This document shows, piece after piece, positions 1 to 4,739 of a stretch of DNA of 5,040 bases. The position numbers and the translations under genes were made by a program. How positions within the stretch are numbered: position 1 is the stretch's first letter; each line of letters begins with the position of its first letter. Where the stretch lies: the NCBI GenBank assembly GCA_023248415.1, contig JAHFEP010000204.1:1-5040 (forward strand), written 5' to 3'. Below the pieces are notes generated by a model that was given only the letters and a program-made list of their open reading frames with translations, had not been told where the DNA came from and searched no databases. The DNA is from Nitrospirota bacterium (GTDB lineage: Bacteria; Nitrospirota; CAKKRA01; 9FT-COMBO-42-15).

Positions 1-124
1 ATTTTGTAATCCTTTTAACAACCTTCTTGTATTCTGGATGCTGGACAAGCCTCTTTACAACCACCACTACAGTCTTATCCATTTTATTGCTGACAACCTC
101 TCCGATAAATTCTTTTTTATCCAT
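1..124 (-). CDS. rpsQ: 30S ribosomal protein S17 (partial, 3' end outside window)
   Basis: S17 is a primary 16S rRNA-binding protein of the small subunit with an OB-fold, important early in 30S assembly. Only the first 41 residues are visible, because the frame is still open at the left edge. The opening MDKKEFIGEVVSNKMDKTVV and the following KRLVQHPEYKKVVKRITK segment match the family pattern (compare E. coli GRVVSDKMEKSIVV and RFVKHPIYGKFIKRTTK). The ATG at 122-124 is chosen because an AGGGG Shine-Dalgarno (130-134) sits 5 nt upstream. A nearby ATG at 127-129 is in the wrong frame. The gene lies 49 nt after rpmC, its usual neighbour. The family is typically about 80-90 residues, so roughly half is present. 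The identification is firm; the 3' half cannot be judged. Confidence 0.95.
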   Translation of the reverse strand, partial: MDKKEFIGEVVSNKMDKTVVVVVKRLVQHPEYKKVVKRITK

Positions 125-173
125 TTCATCCCCTGTAACAGGCGGGACGGCTGTTCTACTAACAAGAAATTAA

Positions 174-377
174 TCAACCAGCCTTAGGGCCTGTTTCCTT
201 CTCCTTCATAACAGTCTTAATCTTTGCAATCTCTTTTCTCACCTGTGTAAATCTCGCAGGACTCTCAACCCTTCCAGCTGCAAGCTGAAATTTAAGGTTG
301 AAGTATTCCTTTCTAAGCTCTTGTTCCTTATTTGCTAATTCTTCAATTGTCAGGTCTCTTATCTCTTTTACTTTCAT
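174..377 (-). CDS. rpmC: 50S ribosomal protein L29
   Basis: L29 is a small two-helix protein on the large-subunit surface near the tunnel exit, next to L23. The 67-residue product has the expected length and composition. An N-terminal MKVKEIRDLTIEELANK segment leads into a charged helix (ELRKEYFNLKFQLAAGR, about residues 20-36), and a second helix follows with the family-typical RFTQVRKEIAKIKTVMKEKE (about 42-61). The ATG overlaps the rplP TGA stop by 4 nt (ATGA, 374-377), a standard arrangement for translational coupling. A GGAG at 385-388, inside the end of rplP, lies 7 nt before the ATG. The order rplP-rpmC-rpsQ is the canonical one. No truncation or unusual residue was noticed. Confidence 0.97.
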   Translation of the reverse strand: MKVKEIRDLTIEELANKEQELRKEYFNLKFQLAAGRVESPARFTQVRKEIAKIKTVMKEKETGPKAG

Positions 378-793
378 CCAATCGCTCCGGCTCTTGCAAC
401 AAATTTGGTAGAAATGGGCAGCTTATGAGATGCAAGCCTGAAGGCCGCCTTTGCTATATCCTCTGTCACACCATCCATCTCGTATATAATTCTTCCCGGC
501 TTTACCACCGCAACCCAATACTCAGGAGAACCTTTTCCCTTGCCCATACGGGTCTCAGCAGGCTTTTTAGTTATAGGCTTATCCGGAAATATCCGAATCC
601 ATATCTTGCCGCCCCTTTTTACATGCCTCGTCATTGCAATCCTTGCAGCCTCTATCTGTCTGCTGGATATCCAGCCTGGCTCCATTGCCTTCAAACCAAA
701 CTCGCCAAAGCTAAGATCTGAGCCCCTGTAGGCCTTTCCAGTCCTGCGGCCCTTCATCATTTTTCTGAATTTTACCTTTTTAGGACTAAGCAT
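374..793 (-). CDS. rplP: 50S ribosomal protein L16
   Basis: L16 is a late-assembling large-subunit protein that contacts 23S rRNA near the A-site tRNA and helps position aminoacyl-tRNA. The product has 139 residues (E. coli 136). Both family signatures are visible: KRGGKIWIRIFP at residues 59-70 and RMGKGKGSPEYW at 82-93. Arg82 corresponds to the arginine (Arg81 in E. coli) hydroxylated by the RoxA/YcfD oxygenase; whether this organism has that enzyme cannot be told here. The N-terminus MLSPKKVKFRK is close to the usual MLxPKRxKFRK. The ATG follows the rpsC TAG after a single nucleotide, and an AAAGG (800-804) lies 6 nt upstream, inside rpsC, so translation is probably coupled. The 3' end overlaps rpmC by 4 nt. 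Confidence 0.98.
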   Translation of the reverse strand: MLSPKKVKFRKMMKGRRTGKAYRGSDLSFGEFGLKAMEPGWISSRQIEAARIAMTRHVKRGGKIWIRIFPDKPITKKPAETRMGKGKGSPEYWVAVVKPGRIIYEMDGVTEDIAKAAFRLASHKLPISTKFVARAGAIG

Positions 794-794
794 A

Positions 795-1463
795 CTAAAC
801 CTTTCCTACCTGTACCCTTTTTTCTGATTCACCTGCGCCAAAAATCACATCGCCTTTATAAATCCAGACCTTTATTCCAATCCTGCCGTAAGTTGTCTTT
901 GCCTCTGAAAAACCATAATCAATATCCGCCCTTAATGTATGCAACGGGACCCTTCCCTCTCTGTACCACTCTCTCCTTGCAATCTCAGAGCCTGCAAGCC
1001 TGCCTGCACATGCAATCTTGATGCCGAGCGCGCCAAATCTTAAAGCTGATAAAACGCTCTTTTTCATCGCCCTCCTGTATGCAACCCTCTTTTCAATCTG
1101 CATTGCAATATTCTCTGCCACAAGCTGTGCATCAAGTTCGGACTTTTTAATCTCTTTAATGTTTATATATATCTGCTTTTTTGTAAGGGACTCTATCTCC
1201 TTTTTAAGTTTATCTACCTCAGCGCCTTTTCTGCCGATTATTATGCCCGGCCTTGCTGTATAAATATTAATTCTTGCCCTGTCTGCAGACCTTTCAATTT
1301 CTATCTTTGACACACCAGCATGGAAGAGCTTATCCTTAACTATCTTTCTTACCTTCAAGTCCTCATGCAGAAGCTGCGCATAGTTTTTTTTGGAAAACCA
1401 TCTTGAATTCCAGTCTTTTATATAACCGAGCCTAAATCCAATAGGATGAACCTTCTGTCCCAA
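795..1463 (-). CDS. rpsC: 30S ribosomal protein S3
   Basis: S3 forms part of the mRNA entry channel on the 30S head and contributes to mRNA unwinding during translation. The 222-residue product begins MGQKVHPIGFRLG, the hallmark N-terminus. A type II KH domain spans about residues 39-107, with its GRKG loop at 77-80. The basic RRAMKK patch (130-135) matches the region carrying the E. coli residues implicated in helicase activity. The C-terminal domain contains the conserved GRLAGSEIARREWYREGRVP and LHTLRADIDYG stretches (154-184). The start codon is TTG (1461-1463), supported by the N-terminal homology and by an AGGAGG 5 nt upstream. The C-terminus is somewhat shorter than in E. coli (233), which is usual because the tail varies. 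It lies 13 nt after rplV and 1 nt before rplP. Confidence 0.98.
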   Translation of the reverse strand: MGQKVHPIGFRLGYIKDWNSRWFSKKNYAQLLHEDLKVRKIVKDKLFHAGVSKIEIERSADRARINIYTARPGIIIGRKGAEVDKLKKEIESLTKKQIYINIKEIKKSELDAQLVAENIAMQIEKRVAYRRAMKKSVLSALRFGALGIKIACAGRLAGSEIARREWYREGRVPLHTLRADIDYGFSEAKTTYGRIGIKVWIYKGDVIFGAGESEKRVQVGKV

Positions 1464-1468
1464 TCTCT

Positions 1469-1474
1469 CCTCCT
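1469..1474 (-). promoter_or_regulatory. Shine-Dalgarno of rpsC, supporting a TTG start
   Basis: On the minus strand AGGAGG sits 5 nt before the TTG at 1461-1463, in the 13-nt gap after the rplV stop codon TAG (1477-1479). No ATG or GTG gives the conserved MGQKVHP N-terminus, so this strong site decides the start. Confidence 0.85.
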
Positions 1475-1476
1475 AA

Positions 1477-1815
1477 CTATTTCTTCTCTTCTTCTGAAAG
1501 GACTAATGTTATATGGCTTGACCTTTTTCTTATAACATTACCCCTGCCCATTGCCCGTGCCCTGAACCTCTTCAATGTCGGTCCCTGGTTAACATAGGCT
1601 GTGGCAACCTTTAACTCATCAACATTCATATTCTTCTGCTCTGCATTTGCAACAGCAGAAAGAAGAAGCTTCTTAACAACCTTTGCAGCAGAACGCGGCA
1701 GATACGTTAATGTCGCTATTGCATCCTGCACATTCTTGCCGCGTATAAGGTCTATTATCAACCTTGCCTTTCGCGGCGAAATCCTTACAAATCTTAAAAC
1801 TGCCCTTGCTTCCAT
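1477..1815 (-). CDS. rplV: 50S ribosomal protein L22
   Basis: L22 binds all 23S rRNA domains, and its long beta-hairpin lines the peptide exit tunnel. The 112-residue product (E. coli 110) carries the globular-domain motif RISPRKARLIIDLIRGK (residues 11-27) and the family signature from Lys82 to Leu106 (GRGNVIRKRSSHITLVL region). The hairpin segment GPTLKRFRARAMGR (78-91) aligns with E. coli GPSMKRIMPRAKGR. The MKR tripeptide whose deletion gives macrolide resistance in E. coli corresponds to LKR 81-83 here and is intact. The ATG at 1813-1815 is preceded by a purine-rich run. The best Shine-Dalgarno candidates are GAGA (1823-1826, 7 nt) and AAGGA (1829-1833, 13 nt), both weaker than at neighbouring genes. 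Unusually, it is separated from rpsS by 164 nt holding a palindromic repeat element; normally these genes nearly abut. Confidence 0.98.
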   Translation of the reverse strand: MEARAVLRFVRISPRKARLIIDLIRGKNVQDAIATLTYLPRSAAKVVKKLLLSAVANAEQKNMNVDELKVATAYVNQGPTLKRFRARAMGRGNVIRKRSSHITLVLSEEEKK

Positions 1816-1853
1816 TTTTTTATCTCTTTCCTTTAGTTCCTTCCTTTTATCTC

Positions 1854-1979
1854 CCAGATTTAGCCAGAGGGGTTAGATGCAAGGCGGAGCGAGGACTCGC
1901 ACCGCAGCATACAAATTAGTATGTGAGGATGCGAGGCCGAAGCGACAACGCAGCAGATGACCCCTATCGCTAAATCTGG
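1854..1979. repeat. 126-nt palindromic REP/MITE-like element inserted between rpsS and rplV
   Basis: Both ends carry the same inverted repeat: CCAGATTTAGCCAGAGGGGT (1854-1873) reads inward from the left, and its counterpart at 1960-1979 matches 18 of 20 positions, with the outer 11 bp perfect. The centre holds CATAC (1908-1912) facing GTATG (1919-1923) across a 6-nt loop, and CTCGCA (1896-1901) facing TGCGAG (1930-1935). The 104 nt inside the outer 11-bp repeats are about 57% G+C by hand count, clearly above the AT-leaning flanks. No conserved protein is encoded. Its right end abuts the rpsS stop codon. Outside the element, minus-strand GAAATAA (1980-1986) and GAGATAA (1847-1853) match in 6 of 7 positions, a possible target duplication. 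No transposase is present, so if mobile it depends on one elsewhere. There is no T-run behind it, so it is a poor candidate for an intrinsic terminator. A cis-acting RNA regulatory role is an alternative reading. Confidence 0.8.
1877..1910. repeat. Inner hairpin within the left arm of the palindromic element
   Basis: Within the left half of the element, GCGGAGCGAG (1884-1893) faces CTCGCACCGC (1896-1905) across a 2-nt spacer, with 9 of 10 positions complementary and a single A-A mismatch. ATGC (1877-1880) and GCAT (1907-1910) extend it outside a small bulge. This arm can therefore fold on itself as an alternative to pairing with the right arm. Nested hairpins of this kind are typical of REP-like repeats. 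Confidence 0.65.
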
Positions 1980-2267
1980 TTATTTCAGTGCTGTGGATTT
2001 CTCTGTATGCACAGCCCCATGCCCTTTAAATGTCCTTGTTGGAGAAAATTCTCCAAGCTTGTGTCCAACCATATTTTCTGTTACATAAACAGGTATAAAT
2101 TTTTTGCCATTGTGGACTGCAAATGTATGGCCTATCATCTCAGGCACAATTGTAGACCTTCTTGACCAGGTCTTTACAACCTTTTTATCGCCTGACTGAT
2201 TCATGTGTTCAATCTTTTTAAAAAGCTTTGGTTCTATATATGGTCCTTTTTTAACTGACCTTGGCAC
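1980..2267 (-). CDS. rpsS: 30S ribosomal protein S19
   Basis: S19 sits on the 30S head, pairs with S13, and contacts the inter-subunit bridge and A-site region. The 95-residue product (E. coli 92) starts MPRSVKKGPYIEPKLFKK and contains TWSRRSTIVPEMIGHTFAVHNG (33-54). The family signature runs from Asn53 to Thr77, including MVGHKLGEFSPT. The start codon is GTG (2265-2267), fixed by the conserved MPRS N-terminus and by a GGAGGAG 5 nt upstream. The C-terminal tail (GHGAVHTEKSTALK) differs from E. coli, but this tail is variable in the family. The TAA stop (1980-1982) directly abuts the inverted-repeat element, so the coding sequence was left whole. If the flanking 7 nt are a target duplication, the original gap to rplV would have been about 31 nt. 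Confidence 0.98.
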   Translation of the reverse strand: MPRSVKKGPYIEPKLFKKIEHMNQSGDKKVVKTWSRRSTIVPEMIGHTFAVHNGKKFIPVYVTENMVGHKLGEFSPTRTFKGHGAVHTEKSTALK

Positions 2268-2272
2268 CTTTA

Positions 2273-2279
2273 CTCCTCC
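2273..2279 (-). promoter_or_regulatory. Shine-Dalgarno of rpsS, supporting a GTG start
   Basis: GGAGGAG on the minus strand lies 5 nt before the GTG at 2265-2267. Together with the conserved MPRSVKKGP N-terminus this fixes the non-ATG start. Confidence 0.85.
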
Positions 2280-2288
2280 AGAACTTGC

Positions 2289-2305
2289 CCTGAATTCATT
2301 TCAGG
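2289..2305 (-). other. Short hairpin between rplB stop and rpsS ribosome-binding site
   Basis: CCTGAA (2300-2305, read on the minus strand) faces TTCAGG (2289-2294) across a 5-nt loop, a perfect 6-bp stem that a G-T pair could extend. It starts 1 nt after the rplB TAA and ends before the rpsS Shine-Dalgarno. No U-tract follows, so it is not a credible terminator. It may be incidental, or a 3' stabiliser or processing structure. Confidence 0.4.
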
Positions 2306-2306
2306 A

Positions 2307-3128
2307 TTATTTTTTCTTTTTTATAATATATTTATCTGTTGCCTTATTCATCCTTGTTTTGTATCCCTTTGTTGGCTGGCCCCATGGAGAAACAGGATGT
2401 CTTCCACCAGAGCTCTTTCCTTCGCCGCCGCCGTGCGGATGATCTACAGGGTTCTTTGCAACACCTCTTACATGAGGCCTTATGCCGAGCCAGCGCGACC
2501 TTCCTGCCTTGCCAATGGATATGTTCTCATGCTCAAGATTGCCAACCTGTCCAATAGTGGCAAAACATTCAGAATGAATCAGTCTGACCTCGCCAGAGCC
2601 TAACTTAATATGGGCGTATTCACCCTCTTTTGCCATCAGCTGTGCAGCAGAACCAGCGCTCCTTACAAGCTGCCCGCCTCTTCCCCTTTTTAACTCAACA
2701 TTATGTATAATAGTGCCGACAGGGATGCTTTTTAAAGGCAGGGCATTGCCCGGCTTAATGTCTACAGCTTCACCGGATATGATTGTATCATTAACCTTAA
2801 GGCCGTCCGGCATAAGTATATATCTCTTCTCTCCGTCAATATAATACAATAAAGCAATCCTTGCAGACCTGTTTGGGTCATACTCTATTGCTGCAACTTT
2901 TGCAGGTATATTAAGCTTGTCTCTCCTGAAATCAATAATTCTGTAAAGCCTTTTATGGCCGCCGCCGTGATAGCGGAGGGTCATCTTGCCAATATTATTT
3001 CTTCCGCCGCTTGAAGGCAGAGAGACAATAAGGCTCTTTTCAGGCCTTGTCTTGGTTATCTCCTCAAAGCTTGCTGTGGTCTTTGACCTTACTGCCGGTG
3101 ATGTTGGTTTATAACTTTTAACAGGCAT
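2307..3128 (-). CDS. rplB: 50S ribosomal protein L2
   Basis: L2 is among the most conserved large-subunit proteins, needed for subunit association and for shaping the peptidyl-transferase centre. The product is 273 residues, the same as E. coli. N-terminal and central RNA-binding regions include LRYHGGGHKRLYRIIDFRRD (51-70), EYDPNRSARIALL (82-94) and the GRGGQLVRSAGSAAQLMAKEG region (149-169). The C-terminal signature PHVRGVAKNPVD (218-229) leads into HPHGGGEG. His230 corresponds to the E. coli histidine (229 without the initiator Met) implicated in peptidyl-transferase activity. The ATG lies 11 nt after an AGGAG (3140-3144) that overlaps the rplW stop codon, so translation is probably coupled. 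A 39-nt spacer with a short hairpin separates it from rpsS. Confidence 0.99.
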   Translation of the reverse strand: MPVKSYKPTSPAVRSKTTASFEEITKTRPEKSLIVSLPSSGGRNNIGKMTLRYHGGGHKRLYRIIDFRRDKLNIPAKVAAIEYDPNRSARIALLYYIDGEKRYILMPDGLKVNDTIISGEAVDIKPGNALPLKSIPVGTIIHNVELKRGRGGQLVRSAGSAAQLMAKEGEYAHIKLGSGEVRLIHSECFATIGQVGNLEHENISIGKAGRSRWLGIRPHVRGVAKNPVDHPHGGGEGKSSGGRHPVSPWGQPTKGYKTRMNKATDKYIIKKKK

Positions 3129-3142
3129 AACTTAATTTGCTC

Positions 3143-3433
3143 CTAAGCACCTTCTCCTAATTCTAATTTCTCTCCCTTTTTCAGGGTAACAATTGCCTTT
3201 TTCCAGTCTGATGTCTTTCCAGAAAATTTGCCGACCCTCTTCTTTTTACCCAGCACATTAATTGTGTTAACACCAGCTACCTTTACCTTAAATATCTTTT
3301 CTACCGCCTTTTTTATCTCGCTCTTATTTGCGCTCTTTTTTACCCTAAAGATAATCTTATTCTCTTTATCTTTAAGATTTAGTCCCTTTTCTGTATAAAG
3401 AGGTCTTTGCAGGAGTTCATGTATATCTGCCAT
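3143..3433 (-). CDS. rplW: 50S ribosomal protein L23
   Basis: L23 lies at the polypeptide tunnel exit and is the docking site for trigger factor and signal recognition particle. The 96-residue product (E. coli 100) starts with ELLQRPLYTEKG. Glu15 in TEK corresponds to Glu18 of E. coli, the trigger-factor contact. NKSEIKKAVEKIFKVKVAGVNTINV (36-60) forms the conserved core, and SDWKKAIVTLKKGEKLEL (75-92) matches the C-terminal signature region. The ATG overlaps the rplD stop codon by 1 nt (TAATG), and a perfect AAGGAGGT inside rplD lies 9 nt upstream. No residue looks out of place. Confidence 0.98.
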   Translation of the reverse strand: MADIHELLQRPLYTEKGLNLKDKENKIIFRVKKSANKSEIKKAVEKIFKVKVAGVNTINVLGKKKRVGKFSGKTSDWKKAIVTLKKGEKLELGEGA

Positions 3434-4056
3434 TATGCCAATACCTCCTTAATTGTCTTTACACCGCCTTCAGTTATCAGGAGCTTTCTGTACTTTAAGA
3501 GGTCATAGATATTAAGCTCCCTTACAGGCAGAACCTTTACCTTGGGAATGTTGCGGGATGCCAGTTCAATATTTCTATCCCTCTTATCTGACAGAATCAG
3601 CACACCTTCATTTAATCCTAATTTATTCAGAATGTCTGCCATTAATTTGGTCTTTGGCTCCTTTATTTCCAAGTCCTTTACAACAACTATCTCCCCGTCG
3701 TTTGCCTTTGCAGAAAGTGCGCTCTTTAATGCGCCCCTGACTTTTTTAATCGGCTCTTTATATGAATAGTCTCTCGGATTTGGACCAAAGGTGGTGCCGC
3801 CGCCGACCCAAAGAGGAGATCTGTTAGAACCTGACCTTGCACGTCCTGTTTTCTTCTGCTTCCACGGCTTCTTGCCGCCGCCTCTTACAAGACCCTTAGT
3901 TTTAGTAGCAGCCGTCCCCTGCCTTTTATTCGCAAGCTGCATTGTTACTATCTCATGTATAAGCGTCTTCTTAACAGGTACGCCAAAAACCTTATCATCA
4001 AGCTGGATAGTCCCGACCTTTTCATTATTCATATTTAAAATATTCATCTCTGCCAT
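3433..4056 (-). CDS. rplD: 50S ribosomal protein L4
   Basis: L4 is a 23S rRNA-binding protein whose extended loop reaches the tunnel constriction; in E. coli it also represses this operon through the S10 leader. The 207-residue product (E. coli 201) has the loop at about residues 44-96 (KRQGTAATKTKG, GGGKKPWKQKKTGRARSGS, SPLWVGGGTTFGPNPRDYSYK) and the C-terminal Rossmann-like domain with EPKTKLMADIL and ILSDKRDRN. Lys69 occupies the position of Gly64 in E. coli, in the loop's usual KGTG motif. The start is less certain than at other genes. The ATG at 4054-4056 has only a distant GAAGGG (14 nt), and a second ATG at codon 4 (4045-4047) has no properly spaced site. The 10-nt gap after rplC suggests reinitiation. 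Confidence 0.98.
   Translation of the reverse strand: MAEMNILNMNNEKVGTIQLDDKVFGVPVKKTLIHEIVTMQLANKRQGTAATKTKGLVRGGGKKPWKQKKTGRARSGSNRSPLWVGGGTTFGPNPRDYSYKEPIKKVRGALKSALSAKANDGEIVVVKDLEIKEPKTKLMADILNKLGLNEGVLILSDKRDRNIELASRNIPKVKVLPVRELNIYDLLKYRKLLITEGGVKTIKEVLA
3443..3450 (-). promoter_or_regulatory. Shine-Dalgarno of rplW, inside the rplD 3' end
   Basis: A full anti-16S match AAGGAGGT lies within the last codons of rplD, 9 nt before the rplW ATG. It gives rplW its own strong initiation site despite the overlapping stop and start codons. Confidence 0.85.
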
Positions 4057-4066
4057 AATAAATCAG

Positions 4067-4696
4067 TTAACCCTTCTTTGCCTTCTTCAACATTATAAGT
4101 CTTCCCTTGCAGCCAGGAACAGCGCCTCTTATAAGTATTAAGTTTTCCTCTTTCCTTACATCCACTATTTCCAGATTTTGAATCGTCTTTTTTTCCATTC
4201 CCATATGTCCGGGAAGCTTTTTATTCTTCCAGACCCTTGAAGGATAAGAGCTGCTGCCGATTGAACCAGGCGCACGGTGGAACATTGAACCGTGTGTTTC
4301 AGGCCCGCCCTTGAAATTGTGCCTCTTCATAACACCTGCAAAACCTTTACCAATACTGATGCCTGTTACATCAATCTTGTCGCCCTTTTTAAATATATCT
4401 GCGTATATTGTCTGGCCGACCTGAACATCTCCGATATCAGCGCCAACCTCTCTTAAATATCTTGCCGGCTGAAGATTTGCCTTCTTAAAATGGCCCATAT
4501 CAGGTTTATTAACCCTCTGAATCTTTTTTATCTCCCTAAAGGAAAGCTGGATAGCATCATACCCATCCTTATCTTTCCTTTTTATCTGCACAACAGCGCA
4601 TGGCCCTGCCTCAACAACAGTCACAGACACAATGCTTCCGTCCTCTGTAAATATCTGCGTCATTCCTAATTTTTCGCCAATAATTCCATTAATCAT
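4067..4696 (-). CDS. rplC: 50S ribosomal protein L3
   Basis: L3 initiates 50S assembly, and its extension reaches close to the peptidyl-transferase centre. The product is 209 residues, equal to E. coli. It begins MINGIIGEKLGMTQIF, the usual bacterial opening. The family signature runs from Phe102 to Arg125 (FKKGDKIDVTG then SIGKGFAGVMKR). The extension RHNFKGGPETHGSMFHRAPGSIG (125-147) and the later LPGHMG (161-166) follow. At the position of E. coli Gln150, methylated by PrmB, this protein has Ser148 (GSIGSSSYP), as in many other lineages. The ATG is backed by a TAAGGA (4705-4710) 8 nt upstream. This site falls within a small inverted repeat. The gene lies 43 nt after rpsJ. Confidence 0.99.
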   Translation of the reverse strand: MINGIIGEKLGMTQIFTEDGSIVSVTVVEAGPCAVVQIKRKDKDGYDAIQLSFREIKKIQRVNKPDMGHFKKANLQPARYLREVGADIGDVQVGQTIYADIFKKGDKIDVTGISIGKGFAGVMKRHNFKGGPETHGSMFHRAPGSIGSSSYPSRVWKNKKLPGHMGMEKKTIQNLEIVDVRKEENLILIRGAVPGCKGRLIMLKKAKKG

Positions 4697-4700
4697 TGCA

Positions 4701-4727
4701 CTATTCCTTAATGTAAGGCCAATTCAT
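4701..4727 (-). other. Possible eight-codon mini-ORF between rpsJ and rplC
   Basis: An ATG (4725-4727) opens an eight-residue frame, MNWPYIKE, ending in TAG 4 nt before the rplC ATG. An AGGGG (4734-4738) lies 6 nt upstream, just behind the rpsJ stop. Spacing and position suit a coupling peptide, but a frame this short can arise by chance, and no conservation evidence is available. Confidence 0.2.
4706..4718 (-). promoter_or_regulatory. Small inverted repeat covering the rplC Shine-Dalgarno
   Basis: CCTTA and TAAGG are perfectly complementary across a 3-nt loop. The TAAGG half is the core of the rplC ribosome-binding site, so in RNA the 5-bp stem would pair with it. The stem is short and mostly A-U, so it would be weak. 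Confidence 0.3.
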
Positions 4728-4739
4728 TAATTGCCCCTA

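Noticed and set aside
137..155. Inverted repeat AACAG/CTGTT in the rpmC-rpsQ spacer
   Set aside because: It has only 5 bp with a 9-nt loop and no T-run, and is easily expected by chance.
332..721. Long plus-strand open frame opposite rplP
   Set aside because: It is antisense to a clear L16 gene, its translation resembles no family I recognise, and it is explained as a shadow of conserved coding on the other strand. The same holds for the plus-strand frames at 540-731, 1018-1263, 2203-2603, 3542-3769 and 3791-4141.
1601..1876. Plus-strand frame running from rplV into the palindromic element
   Set aside because: Most of it is antisense to rplV, and the end in the repeat is arbitrary. It has no recognisable domain.
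1854..1979. Intrinsic terminator between rpsS and rplV
   Set aside because: The stem is large, interrupted and composite, and neither side is followed by a T-run of the kind needed. Downstream genes continue the same operon, with no promoter visible for them.
1854..1979. tRNA or CRISPR-like unit in the rpsS-rplV gap
   Set aside because: There is no cloverleaf with CCA-type ends or anticodon arm, and no regularly spaced direct repeats. The symmetry is inverted.
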